A stretch of 19,170 nt of DNA, taken from assembly GCA_964585575.1 (NCBI GenBank), contig CAZPEM010000054.1, positions 1-19,170 on the forward strand. Direction: 5' to 3'. Shown here in pieces: positions 1 through 7,473 of the stretch (its first letter is position 1; each line of letters opens with the position of its first letter). The translations under genes and the position numbers were made by a program. The notes beneath the pieces were generated by a model that was not told where the DNA came from, did not search any database, and saw only the letters and a program-made list of their open reading frames with translations. This stretch comes from UBA4655 sp964585575. Its GTDB lineage: Bacteria; Planctomycetota; Planctomycetia; Pirellulales; UBA1268.

Positions 1-944
1 CAGCCGGTGAGCGCGTTCATCGCGGCGACGAGCTCCTTCACCGCGGCGATGCTGTGGTCGAGGGCGGCCCGCTCCGAGGGCTCGAGCGAAAGCTCGATGA
101 TCTTCTCCACGCCGGCCGAGCCGAGCACCACCGGCACGCCGACGAAGTAGCCGCCGACGCCGTACTCGCGGTCGCAGTAGACGGCGCAAGGAACGACCCG
201 CTTCTTGTCACGGACGACCGCCTCGACCATCTGCGCGGTCGCCGCCGCCGGGGCGTAGTAGGCGCTGCCGGTCTTGAGAAGGCCCACGATCTCGGCGCCG
301 CCGGTCCGGGTGCGGGAGACGATCTGCTCGAGACGGTCGGGCTTGATGAGCTGGGTGACCGGGATGCCGCCGACGCTCGTGCAGCTCGGGATCGGCACCA
401 TCGTGTCGCCGTGGCCGCCGAGGAGCATCGCGGAGATGTCCTCCACGCTCACGCCGAGCTCCATGGCGAGGAAGCCGCGGTAGCGGGCCGTGTCGAGGAT
501 GCCCGCCTGGCCGATGACGCGGGCGGACGGGAAGCCGGTCACCTGGAACGTCCGCTGAACCATGGCATCGAGCGGATTGCTCACCACGATCACGACGGCC
601 TCGGGGCTCGTGTCGCGGATCTTCGCGGCACAGTCCCCGACGATCTTGGCGTTCGTGGAGAGCAGGTCGTCACGGCTCATGCCGGGCTTGCGGGCGATGC
701 CCGCGGTCACGACGACGACGTCGCTCTTCGCGGTGGCCGCCCAGTCGGTCGAGCCGGTGATGGCCGCATCGAACCCCACGATCGGCGATGCCTGGAAGAG
801 GTCGAGCGCCTTGCCTGCGGGCATTCCCTCGGTCGCAGGAATGTCGAGCAGGACGATGTCGCCGAGTTCCGCGGCCGCACACCAATGGGCGGTGGTGGCA
901 CCGACGTTTCCTGCTCCGATGATCGAGATTTTCGCGCGTCGCAT
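1..944 (-). CDS. mdh: malate dehydrogenase (LDH-like type), cut at left window edge
   Basis: This gene encodes NAD-dependent malate dehydrogenase, which interconverts malate and oxaloacetate in the cytosolic TCA cycle. It reads 314 codons from the ATG at 944 to the window edge, where two bases (TG) of the next codon remain. That length is normal for the family, so the stop is probably just outside. The N-terminus carries the Rossmann motif GAGNVGA (about residues 10-16), with an aspartate at the end of the second strand (LLDIP) that fits NAD preference. Further motifs are TAGIARKPGMSRDDL, with the substrate-binding arginines and mobile loop, VSNPLD, and LLGGHGDTMVP with the catalytic histidine. 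The ARKPGMSR loop favours malate over lactate dehydrogenase. A ribosome site AGGAG lies 6 nt before the start. It begins 33 nt after the preceding gene on the same strand and may be the last gene of the respiratory operon. Confidence 0.95.
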   Translation of the reverse strand, partial: MRRAKISIIGAGNVGATTAHWCAAAELGDIVLLDIPATEGMPAGKALDLFQASPIVGFDAAITGSTDWAATAKSDVVVVTAGIARKPGMSRDDLLSTNAKIVGDCAAKIRDTSPEAVVIVVSNPLDAMVQRTFQVTGFPSARVIGQAGILDTARYRGFLAMELGVSVEDISAMLLGGHGDTMVPIPSCTSVGGIPVTQLIKPDRLEQIVSRTRTGGAEIVGLLKTGSAYYAPAAATAQMVEAVVRDKKRVVPCAVYCDREYGVGGYFVGVPVVLGSAGVEKIIELSLEPSERAALDHSIAAVKELVAAMNALTG

Positions 945-950
945 GAGGGG

Positions 951-955
951 CTCCT
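951..955 (-). promoter_or_regulatory. ribosome binding site of malate dehydrogenase
   Basis: The minus strand reads AGGAG, then a 6-nt spacer CCCCTC, then ATG at 944. It supports this start. The 33-nt gap between genes shows no clear promoter or terminator. Confidence 0.6.
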
Positions 956-977
956 GGGGGATTTTTCGGCTGGTTTC

Positions 978-2396
978 CTACTTGATTTCGACGCGATCGG
1001 GCAATGCCTCGCGGTTTCTTCGGCCGCTTTTGCGGGACATCGACCATCCCGCCGCCATCATGGCGATGGCCAGCGTCGCGGCGAGGCCCATGAACACCCA
1101 GCCGAGCGTCGACGTCAGTTCCTTCGTCGACGGTGCCGGCTTCCAGATCGCCTGGCGAGCGATGAACAACGGCGTCTCTCGCCGCTCCTTCGCCGCATTC
1201 CCCGGTTTGGCATCGCCGGCTTTGCCATCGCCGTCTCGCGGCTGCTTGTCGTCCCCGGGCAGCGTGTAGGCATATTGCTTCATGGCGAAGCCGTCCACCT
1301 CAACCCACTCCGACATCGAGTCGCCATACGGCATGTCCGAGGGCAGCGACCGAACGCAGCAGACGACCGGAAAGCTGTCCTGGATCGTTGAACCGATCTG
1401 GATCGTCGGCGTCGGCATGAAGACGTAGAGTTCCCAGTAGTGGTCGGAGCCCAGTTCGGCCCGACGGGCCGGGTCGTCCACGGCGATCCGCATCGCCCGC
1501 CTGGCCACGCCCGACAGCCGCACCGCATCCCCCCGGTGGGATTCCATCCACCTTGCCCGAGGATCGATGAGCGGGATCGGGTCCTCGATCGGCATCGCGA
1601 CCTTCTCGATTCCAGCCCTGGTGCCCCGTCCCACCGCCGCGAGCATCGCGTAGAAGGCGTCGGCGTCGGCTGATACGAGCTTCGCCCCGTCGACGACCGT
1701 GTCGAAGAGCCCGTAGTCCATGCCGAGCCGGCCGAGCGGCGTTTCGGGGAACCATGCGACCCGCGTCGCCACGACGAGCAGCCTCTGCGGCTCGCCGGGC
1801 CAGGCCGCCTGCGACGGATCGGACGGCGTCGGCGCGGGCCCGACCGCGCCCTCCGCTGCGAGGCCGCTCACCGCGACCCCGACGGCCGCCGCACGCTCCT
1901 CGATCGCCGCCCACCGCTTCCATGCCTTCGGCGCCGCGTCGGTGACGACGTCGACGACCCCGCCGTCGTTGGCGACGATCCTCACGAGATCGAACGAGCG
2001 TCGGTCGTGGAGCTCGGCCTGGTCCGGCGGAAGCTTCACCGGAGCCACGAAGACGGCGAGGCCTTCGACACGGACGAGCCTGTCGCGAAAAAGCTCCGGC
2101 GAACGGAGGGCCTCGGCGAACGGCCCGGCATGCGCCCGCCATTCCGCCGCGGGCCCGGACGGCGCCGAGAGGAGCCGCATCAGAAGCCGCAGGCAGAGGT
2201 TCTGCTTCGCTTCCGACCAGCCCGATTCCGCGTCGAGCGATCCACGGGCGTCGGGCCCGAGCTTGAACGTGTCGAGGTAGGTCGCGAGCGACTGGCGGAT
2301 CCGCAGCGGAACCTCCGCAGAGCCCTCGGCCGCGGCGATCACCGACGCCACCGTCATTGCCACGACCGCCGACATGCCAACCCGACGCAGATTCAT
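978..2396 (-). CDS. secreted, C-terminally anchored protein with two OB-like repeats, unknown function
   Basis: I do not recognise a named family for this 472-residue protein. It has an N-terminal signal sequence (residues 1-26, hydrophobic about 8-22) and one transmembrane helix near the C-terminus (about 430-451) followed by a basic tail, so most of it should face the periplasm. Two segments look alike: residues 100-216 (begins FRDRLVRVEGLA, ends LLVVATRVAWFP) and 288-420 (begins HRGDAVRLSGVARR, ends PLFIARQAIWKP). Both resemble residues 145-242 of the gene just upstream. The beta-rich pattern with 'RLV R..G' and 'V.G' strands recalls an OB fold, but this is inference. It has a CC pair at 346-347 and a charged, Gly/Asp-rich linker at 381-406. 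Its start overlaps the stop of the preceding gene by 4 nt and is preceded by AAAGGAG, so the two are translationally coupled. A role in oxidase assembly is suggested only by position. Confidence 0.85.
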   Translation of the reverse strand: MNLRRVGMSAVVAMTVASVIAAAEGSAEVPLRIRQSLATYLDTFKLGPDARGSLDAESGWSEAKQNLCLRLLMRLLSAPSGPAAEWRAHAGPFAEALRSPELFRDRLVRVEGLAVFVAPVKLPPDQAELHDRRSFDLVRIVANDGGVVDVVTDAAPKAWKRWAAIEERAAAVGVAVSGLAAEGAVGPAPTPSDPSQAAWPGEPQRLLVVATRVAWFPETPLGRLGMDYGLFDTVVDGAKLVSADADAFYAMLAAVGRGTRAGIEKVAMPIEDPIPLIDPRARWMESHRGDAVRLSGVARRAMRIAVDDPARRAELGSDHYWELYVFMPTPTIQIGSTIQDSFPVVCCVRSLPSDMPYGDSMSEWVEVDGFAMKQYAYTLPGDDKQPRDGDGKAGDAKPGNAAKERRETPLFIARQAIWKPAPSTKELTSTLGWVFMGLAATLAIAMMAAGWSMSRKSGRRNREALPDRVEIK

Positions 2397-3415
2397 CCGT
2401 CGCTCCTTTCGTTCAGCGGCACATCCGTCGGCGACCGTCCCGCCGCCGGCGCCGCGTCGGCCGCAGAGGCGAAGCCTTCCCGGGAGAGCCGACGAAGCGC
2501 CTCCTCGGTCGATTCCATCTCGACTCCCTCCAACTCTTCAGAGAGGTCGCCCGAGGGTTGCTCCAGCCTCCTCGGGGGTCCGCGGTTCGCCAGCCACGCC
2601 GCCACGGCCGAGAGCACGACGACGCCCAACATCGTCGCCATGGCGATCGATCCGACCCAGTCCATCGGCGAGGATTGCTTCACGCCTTCGATGGAATACG
2701 GCGTGCGAGAGACGACGAGCGGGGCCGTGCGGATGGCGTCGGTGGCCTGGTAGGCCCAACGCTTGAAGAAGTAGCCGACGACCTCGATCCGCTCCTCGAT
2801 CCGCTCCCCGGTCGGAAACCCGGCCGGAATCTCGAGAAAATACACGACGATGGGAGTCGGGGGACCGAGATCGGGCCGCACCCACGCCTGCCAGTAGCCG
2901 TCGATGTTCGAGTCGTTCGCCGGCGCCTCCACGTACTGCAGCCGTTTGACGAGCCCCGTGAACCTCACGAGCCTGCCGCGGAAGGCCTTGGGCTGGCCGA
3001 AGAGTTCCGCGAACGAGACGCTCGTCGCCGGCGATTTCCTGAGCACCACGGGGTCGGTGCTCCGGAGCGTCTGCCAGAGCGAGAACCAGGCATTCCTGTC
3101 GCCGTCTCGAAAGACCGTGTCGTCGCGGACGGTCGCAAGCGTCCGCGCCGGGGCGCCGAGGTCGAGCGCCGTTTCGTCCACCGCTTCCGGCTCTTCGCGC
3201 TCGATCACGACCGCGTCGGGCACCTTCTCTCCGCCAAACGGCACCACCGTGTCGACCTGTTCCATCCCGGGTTCGTCGTCACGGCGAACGTAGGTCCGCT
3301 CGAGCCATCCGGCCACGAGCAGGACCACGAGGGCGAGCGGCATCCAGGTCCAGAACAGCCGACGTTGCTCGCCCCGACCGAGATAGTTGCGGGGCGGACC
3401 GGATTTCGTCTTCAT
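2393..3415 (-). CDS. membrane protein with one OB-like domain, unknown function
   Basis: This is a 340-residue protein of no family I can name. It has a short basic N-terminus, a transmembrane helix at about 24-38, a charged acidic stretch (45-85), a globular beta-rich domain (about 135-242), a second transmembrane helix (about 253-274) and an acidic C-terminal tail. With two helices, the globular domain most likely faces the periplasm and both ends the cytoplasm. The domain runs from FRGRLVRFTGLVKR through YWQAWV and VVGYFFKRWAYQ to RTAPLVVSRTPY. It matches in layout the two repeats of the next gene. The ATG overlaps the stop of the upstream small membrane protein by 4 nt, and its own stop overlaps the next start by 4 nt. 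The tight coupling to the SCO and DUF420 genes suggests a function in building or stabilising the oxidase, which is inference. Confidence 0.85.
   Translation of the reverse strand: MKTKSGPPRNYLGRGEQRRLFWTWMPLALVVLLVAGWLERTYVRRDDEPGMEQVDTVVPFGGEKVPDAVVIEREEPEAVDETALDLGAPARTLATVRDDTVFRDGDRNAWFSLWQTLRSTDPVVLRKSPATSVSFAELFGQPKAFRGRLVRFTGLVKRLQYVEAPANDSNIDGYWQAWVRPDLGPPTPIVVYFLEIPAGFPTGERIEERIEVVGYFFKRWAYQATDAIRTAPLVVSRTPYSIEGVKQSSPMDWVGSIAMATMLGVVVLSAVAAWLANRGPPRRLEQPSGDLSEELEGVEMESTEEALRRLSREGFASAADAAPAAGRSPTDVPLNERSDG
2403..2409 (-). promoter_or_regulatory. ribosome binding site inside the preceding gene
   Basis: The minus strand carries AAAGGAG, then a 6-nt spacer, then the ATG at 2396. It lies within the last codons of the upstream gene and fixes the start of the 472-residue protein despite the 4-nt overlap. 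Confidence 0.6.
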
Positions 3416-3702
3416 GATTTCTGCAGGCTCGCCGGCGAGTCCGGGGCTGCAGCCGATTCACGCCGCATCCGCCGCATCTCCCGCCAGACATAGAGCCCGA
3501 AGGAGCCGGCCAGGGTGAACGGCATTCCGAGCATGATCAGAATGCTCAACGCGTAGCCGCGGGCGACGTTCATCGTCTCGCCCGACGATCCAGCGAGCGA
3601 ATCCTTGCAGTTGGGGCAGGCGGCGCACGTCCCCGACCATGCCACGACGACCATGGCGACCGCCACCGCCAGCAGGGCTTGTCTCGCGATCTTCCGGCGC
3701 AT
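3412..3702 (-). CDS. small membrane protein with CxxCxxC motif, unknown function
   Basis: This gene encodes 96 residues. The N-terminus is a signal-like or membrane segment (about residues 8-23) followed at once by TCAACPNCKD, giving cysteines 26, 29 and 32 in CxxCxxC spacing. A second hydrophobic helix spans about 49-73, then a very basic patch (WREMRRMRRE) and a polar tail, so the cysteines should be periplasmic and the tail cytoplasmic. If cleaved as a signal peptide, the cysteines would sit at the mature N-terminus. An in-frame ATG at 3726 overlaps the upstream TAA (TAATG), but 3702 is preferred because GAGGAG precedes it by 7 nt. The neighbours (SCO, DUF420) suggest copper or thiol handling for the oxidase. 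I infer this and cannot assign a reaction. A structural Zn site is another possibility. Confidence 0.8.
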   Translation of the reverse strand: MRRKIARQALLAVAVAMVVVAWSGTCAACPNCKDSLAGSSGETMNVARGYALSILIMLGMPFTLAGSFGLYVWREMRRMRRESAAAPDSPASLQKS

Positions 3703-3709
3703 GGTCCAA

Positions 3710-3715
3710 CTCCTC
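3710..3715 (-). promoter_or_regulatory. ribosome binding site that decides the start at 3702
   Basis: GAGGAG is followed by 7 nt (TTGGACC) and ATG at 3702. The alternative ATG at 3726 has no comparable purine run upstream. Confidence 0.6.
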
Positions 3716-3725
3716 GGCCAAACCA

Positions 3726-4226
3726 TTATAGGCCGGCCACGGCCTCCGAGGCGGGGGCCGGAAAGAGGTGGTAGAGCATGAGGTAGATCACCACGCCGGT
3801 CACCGAGACATAGAGCCAGATCGGCATGGTGACCCGGCCGAGCCGGCGGTGGGCTTCCCAGCGGCCCCGCCAGGCGAGCACGAACATCGAGATCGCGAGC
3901 ACCGGCACGAGGGCCGCGAGGATGATGTGCGACACGAGGATCGTGAAGTAGACGATTCTCGCGTTGCCCCTCCCCGAGAAGGGCACGTGGCCGACGAGCC
4001 AGTGGTAGGAAAGGTAGCAGACGAGGAACACCGCCGACACCGCGAACGCCGCCACCATCGCCGTACGATGGGCCTGCCAACGCCCCTGCCGGATGAGGAC
4101 CCAGCCCACGACCAACAGGATCGTCGCGACCGCGTTGAGGACGGCGTTGACGGTGGCCAGTGGATGCACGGCGAGGAAGGCCGCCGCAGCGATCGATCCG
4201 CAAAATGACGCGAGGGCCGTCGTCAT
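3726..4226 (-). CDS. DUF420 family membrane protein, oxidase biogenesis
   Basis: This 166-residue integral membrane protein has about five hydrophobic segments. It matches what I know of the DUF420 family, which includes Bacillus YozB/CtaM, a factor needed to form active cytochrome oxidase. Features include HPLATVNAVLNA near the start, conserved-looking histidines at 21, 53, 75, 100, 126 and 153, the pair 'R.GRW.AHR' repeated at 46-54 and 120-127, and PIWLYVSVTGVVIYLML near the end. The spaced histidines in or near helices could bind haem or copper. That is a suggestion, not something the sequence proves. The ATG overlaps the stop of the SCO gene by 4 nt, with AAGGAA just upstream. Its TAA overlaps a possible downstream ATG. 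The placement directly after SCO supports a role in oxidase maturation. Confidence 0.85.
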   Translation of the reverse strand: MTTALASFCGSIAAAAFLAVHPLATVNAVLNAVATILLVVGWVLIRQGRWQAHRTAMVAAFAVSAVFLVCYLSYHWLVGHVPFSGRGNARIVYFTILVSHIILAALVPVLAISMFVLAWRGRWEAHRRLGRVTMPIWLYVSVTGVVIYLMLYHLFPAPASEAVAGL

Positions 4227-4855
4227 GCGGCTTCCTTTTCCTTGTCCTCGGCGAGCACCTCTCGCAGGAGCTTCTTCATCTCCCGGACACGGTCGGCCTG
4301 CAGCAGATGGAAGCTTCCGCGGAGCCGCCCCTTCCGATCGAACACGACGCCCCGCTCGGAGTGGATGCCAACCTCGGCGGGCAGCAGGAACGTCTTGTTG
4401 GCGACCTCCTTGATCACGGCCATGTCGCCGGTGAGGAACTTCCATCGCGCGGGGTCGGCCTCGAACCGCTCCGCGTAGCGACGAAGCGTCTCGGGAGTGT
4501 CGTTTTCGGGATCGCAGGTGAGGCTCACCGCGACGAGCGAAGGATCATCGAGTTCTCTGAGGATTTCCGCGATCGACTGGTTTTCGCGGAAACACGGGCC
4601 GGGGCAGTTGGCGAAGAAGACGCTTCCGATCCACACCTTCCCCTCGAGCGACCTGGAGTCGAAGGCCTCTCCATCGGTGCCGACGAGCGTGAAGGCCTTG
4701 GCAGGCTCGCCGGGGGCCATCTTCTCCGGTGCCGGCAGCGGCATCCCTTTCGGGGGTCGAGTAGCCGCCGAACCCGACTCGCGACCGCAGCCGAGAAGCA
4801 GGACCACGAGCAGCGACAGCAGGACCAATACCGTCGATCCCGGCCGCCCGGGCAT
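4223..4855 (-). CDS. sco: SCO1/SenC family copper chaperone, lipoprotein
   Basis: SCO proteins are membrane-anchored thioredoxin-fold proteins that deliver copper to, or reduce, the CuA site of cytochrome oxidase subunit II. This 210-residue protein has a hydrophobic signal ending in the lipobox LLGC (Cys23), so it is probably lipid-anchored on the outer face of the cytoplasmic membrane. The thioredoxin-like domain covers about 50-205. The copper site is visible: NCPGPC supplies Cys84 and Cys88 (CxxxC), and His165 in GIHSERG matches the distal histidine of the family. SLTCDPENDTPE is also typical. The ATG lies 29 nt after the subunit IV gene. A TTG at 4888 in the same frame could extend it by 11 codons, but the signal peptide fits the ATG. 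Its stop overlaps the DUF420 start by 4 nt. Confidence 0.93.
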   Translation of the reverse strand: MPGRPGSTVLVLLSLLVVLLLGCGRESGSAATRPPKGMPLPAPEKMAPGEPAKAFTLVGTDGEAFDSRSLEGKVWIGSVFFANCPGPCFRENQSIAEILRELDDPSLVAVSLTCDPENDTPETLRRYAERFEADPARWKFLTGDMAVIKEVANKTFLLPAEVGIHSERGVVFDRKGRLRGSFHLLQADRVREMKKLLREVLAEDKEKEAA

Positions 4856-4884
4856 GTTCGACGCGTCGCTGGGCAGGATCCTGT

Positions 4885-5412
4885 TCAATGCGCCGCCGGC
4901 TCCGCGAGTGGCGAGTTGGCGGAAGCCCGCTCGAGGAGCAGGCGATCGCTCGGCTTGGCCATGTAGAGCAGCCTCTCCTGCGACACCATCCTCGACCGCA
5001 TTCCGATGTCGGGGATGAGCATGATCACGAGGAAGATCGCCATCATGGCCGCCGGAATCGTGAGGACGTATTTCCAGTTCGCCTCCCAGAGCACGTGCAT
5101 GAAGAAGAGCACGACGAGCATCGCCTTGGTGCAGGACACGGCCATCATGAAGGCCCAGCCGACCTGCGGTTCGTCCCGCCAGGGCCAGTAGGGCGAATAC
5201 GTGAAGAATGACAGGGTCGTCAGGCCGCAGAGGGCGAGGAACACGGCGAGGTAGGTTCCCAATCCGCCATGATGCTCGCCGCCATGATGCTCGCCGTGCT
5301 GATCGTGATGCCGCTCGTCGACATGGCTCGCAAGGTCGCCCGGCCGGGTGACAGGCCCGTGTCTTCCGGCCGTGTCGTCCGTCGGTCCGCCGTGGGATGG
5401 ACTGGTGTGCAT
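4885..5412 (-). CDS. cytochrome c oxidase subunit IV (prokaryotic type)
   Basis: This gene encodes a 175-residue small subunit of the oxidase. Residues 1-50 are hydrophilic and His-rich, with about ten histidines between 30 and 48. Three hydrophobic helices follow at about 51-72, 85-107 and 113-134. The core with WAFMMAVSCTKAMLVVLFFMH (cut by me into WAFMMAVS and TKAMLVVLFFMH) and the following W-x-N-W-K resemble the bacterial subunit IV family, where a lysine and histidine in the second helix are conserved. The role is structural, stabilising subunits I and III. The tail (136-175) is charged. The gene starts 17 nt after coxC. The N-terminal His cluster is unusual in length and may bind metal, which is inference. 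Confidence 0.85.
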   Translation of the reverse strand: MHTSPSHGGPTDDTAGRHGPVTRPGDLASHVDERHHDQHGEHHGGEHHGGLGTYLAVFLALCGLTTLSFFTYSPYWPWRDEPQVGWAFMMAVSCTKAMLVVLFFMHVLWEANWKYVLTIPAAMMAIFLVIMLIPDIGMRSRMVSQERLLYMAKPSDRLLLERASANSPLAEPAAH

Positions 5413-5429
5413 GAATGGAATTCCGCGGG

Positions 5430-6458
5430 TCAGAAGAGGTAGAGGAGCGGGAACAGGAAGATCCACACGAGATCGACGAAGTGCCAATAGAGGCCGATGT
5501 TTTCGATCGCGCCGGCTCGTTTCGCATTCAGCGTCCAGGTGAGCATGATCGCGAACACGAGCAGGCCCACGGCGACGTGCACAGCGTGGAAGCCCGTCAC
5601 GAGGAAGTAGGTGCTCGCCCACATGTTGCCGCCGGGGATCACGATCGGCAGCTTCAGCCAGGGGAAGACGTCGTTGAGCCCGCCGCTGTGACCGTGCGAG
5701 CCCCCGGAATGATCCGCAGACCCGTGCCCGCCCTCGGCGGCCAGCGGCATCACCTGGTCGGCGACGACGGCCATGTCGAAGGCGCCCTGGTCGGGATTGG
5801 CGAGCATCTTCCGGATGTCGGCGAGGCTCTGACGGCCGCGGAGTTCGGCGACGGACAGCTTGTCGGCGGGAGTCTCGTCGAGCGTCTTGAGCCGGTCGAT
5901 GATGTCCGCTTCGCCAAGCCGGGCACGGACGGCGGAGCCGTAGTAGAGATCGGGTTTCTCGTGAATCCGGCTGCGGGGAGCCCAGGGAAAGATGCCGTGG
6001 GAAAACTTCGCCTGGTACTCGTAGCCCTTGATGCCGAGGAAGAGCGAGCCGAGCAGCAGCGTGAGGAGCATCCAGAGCTTCGCGGCGCCGGTCTTGTTCG
6101 CCCGCGCCGACTCGAGCGCCAGCACGATCGTCACGCTCGAGCAGATCAGCACGAACGTGTTGAAGGCGCCGATCGGCTCGCTCAGGTGCACGTGGTGGGG
6201 CTTCGGCCAGACGAGCGCACCGAACCGCAGCACGACGTAGCTGCCCAGGAGCGCGGCGAAGAACATGATCTCCGTCGAGAGAAACAGCCACATGATGAGC
6301 TTGCCGCGGGAGAGCGGCAGGCCGGGCTGATACTGGAGGTGCACGTGCCCTCCATGCTCATGGCCGCCATGATCGCCGTGGCCGCCGCCATGGGATCCGT
6401 GGTGGGAGTCGTGTGCATGGGAGTGGCCGCCGCCGAGGGCGATCGAGGAGGAACTCAT
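5430..6458 (-). CDS. coxC: cytochrome c oxidase subunit III, with His-rich tail and loop insertion
   Basis: This is subunit III of the haem-copper oxidase, a membrane protein that binds subunit I and protects its proton entry. It is 342 residues, longer than typical short bacterial forms. Residues 12-40 contain 12 histidines. Helices lie at about 52-80, 98-117 and 126-145, then a soluble segment of about 115 residues (155-270), then helices at about 280-310 and 322-342. Family hallmarks are KLIMWLFLSTEIMFFAALL with the conserved membrane glutamate, and the later STYFLVTGFHAVHVAVGLL with its HxxH. The soluble insertion holds a charged helix-rich part and a second His/Gly-rich patch (245-257). 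The gene begins 34 nt after ctaB. The insertion does not break the frame and the flanking helices are intact. Confidence 0.93.
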   Translation of the reverse strand: MSSSSIALGGGHSHAHDSHHGSHGGGHGDHGGHEHGGHVHLQYQPGLPLSRGKLIMWLFLSTEIMFFAALLGSYVVLRFGALVWPKPHHVHLSEPIGAFNTFVLICSSVTIVLALESARANKTGAAKLWMLLTLLLGSLFLGIKGYEYQAKFSHGIFPWAPRSRIHEKPDLYYGSAVRARLGEADIIDRLKTLDETPADKLSVAELRGRQSLADIRKMLANPDQGAFDMAVVADQVMPLAAEGGHGSADHSGGSHGHSGGLNDVFPWLKLPIVIPGGNMWASTYFLVTGFHAVHVAVGLLVFAIMLTWTLNAKRAGAIENIGLYWHFVDLVWIFLFPLLYLF

Positions 6459-6492
6459 GTCTGCTTTCGAGGGGTGTGCTGGAACCGAAATA

Positions 6493-7473
6493 CTACCCGA
6501 TGCGCCCGCCCAGGAGCATGCTCGCCGAGAGCAGGCCCAGGAGGGTTCCGAGCGAGGCCAAAAGGAGCCGCCGAGCGGACCGGTCGTCCCGGCGGATCGC
6601 GAACTGGATCGTGGCGGCGAGGTAGAGCACCGCGAGCATCGCCGAAGCGAAGAAAAGCCTCGCGCTGCCCGTCGGCACGGCGAGCACGAGGCTCGCCGGC
6701 ACCATCGCCATCGCCGCAGCCATCGACTGCCCGGCCGCCCGCAGGCCGCTGGGGTCGACGGTGGTGAGCATCTTCAGTCCGGCCGCCGAGTACTGCTCAC
6801 GGTAGAGCCAGGCGATCGCCATGAAGTGCGGAAACTGCCAAAGGTAGAGGATCGTGCCCAGCGCCGCGACGGCGAGCGCCTGCCCGAAGGCTCCCACCGC
6901 GAGCCGCTCCGGCCCACCCGCCGCGCACCAGCCGATCGCCACCGGCATCGCGCCCGCGATCGCCCCGACGGCGGTGTTGAGCGGCGTCGTGCGTTTCATC
7001 GGCGTGTAGGCGACGAGGTAGAGAAGCCACGTGAAGCCTGCCGCAACCGCCGCCCAGGCCCCGGCCGCGACGACGATCATCGTCGTTCCAGCCGCGAGCG
7101 TGGCCGCGGTCCAGCCCCAGGCGACCGCTGGGCTCATGCGACCGGCCGCCAGCGGTCGGCGGGCCGTGCGGGGCATGAGGCGGTCGGTGGACCTCTCGAG
7201 AATCTGGTTGGCGATGCTCGAACTCGCCGCGACGAGCGCCGTGCCCGCGAGGAGCATTGCGACGGCGAGCCTCCCTGGGACCGGGACGCCGACGGCCTCC
7301 TGCGGGCCGGCGACGGTGAGCCCCATCGCGGCCACGACGGTGACGAGCACCATCACGGCGATCCTGGGGCGGACGAGCATCGCGATGTCGCGAAACGTCG
7401 AGCCGACGGGAACCGACGCGGCGGCTCCGGGAATCGATCCATCGGCGGCGAGGGCGGACACGGCCGGCTTCAT
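6493..7473 (-). CDS. ctaB: protoheme IX farnesyltransferase (heme O synthase)
   Basis: This enzyme of the UbiA prenyltransferase family attaches farnesyl to haem B to make haem O, the precursor of haem A for the neighbouring oxidase. The 326-residue protein is an integral membrane protein with about eight or nine helices. The first Mg/diphosphate motif is NQILERSTDRLMPRTARRPL (residues 89-108, with N89, E93, R94 and D97). YTPMKRTTPLNT follows at 156-167, and LYLWQFPHFMAIAWLYR at 209-224 is a strong COX10/CtaB signature. A long upstream extension of the open frame runs inside ctaA and is rejected. The ATG at 7473 overlaps the ctaA stop by 4 nt, as expected for consecutive pathway enzymes. Confidence 0.95.
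   Translation of the reverse strand: MKPAVSALAADGSIPGAAASVPVGSTFRDIAMLVRPRIAVMVLVTVVAAMGLTVAGPQEAVGVPVPGRLAVAMLLAGTALVAASSSIANQILERSTDRLMPRTARRPLAAGRMSPAVAWGWTAATLAAGTTMIVVAAGAWAAVAAGFTWLLYLVAYTPMKRTTPLNTAVGAIAGAMPVAIGWCAAGGPERLAVGAFGQALAVAALGTILYLWQFPHFMAIAWLYREQYSAAGLKMLTTVDPSGLRAAGQSMAAAMAMVPASLVLAVPTGSARLFFASAMLAVLYLAATIQFAIRRDDRSARRLLLASLGTLLGLLSASMLLGGRIG

Noticed and set aside
945..977. Possible terminator before malate dehydrogenase
   Set aside because: The run of A residues on the minus strand precedes the C-rich part, and no self-complementary stem of useful length is present.
54..1391. Plus-strand open frame (445 codons) at the left edge
   Set aside because: The minus strand here reads as a full malate dehydrogenase with nucleotide-binding and catalytic motifs.
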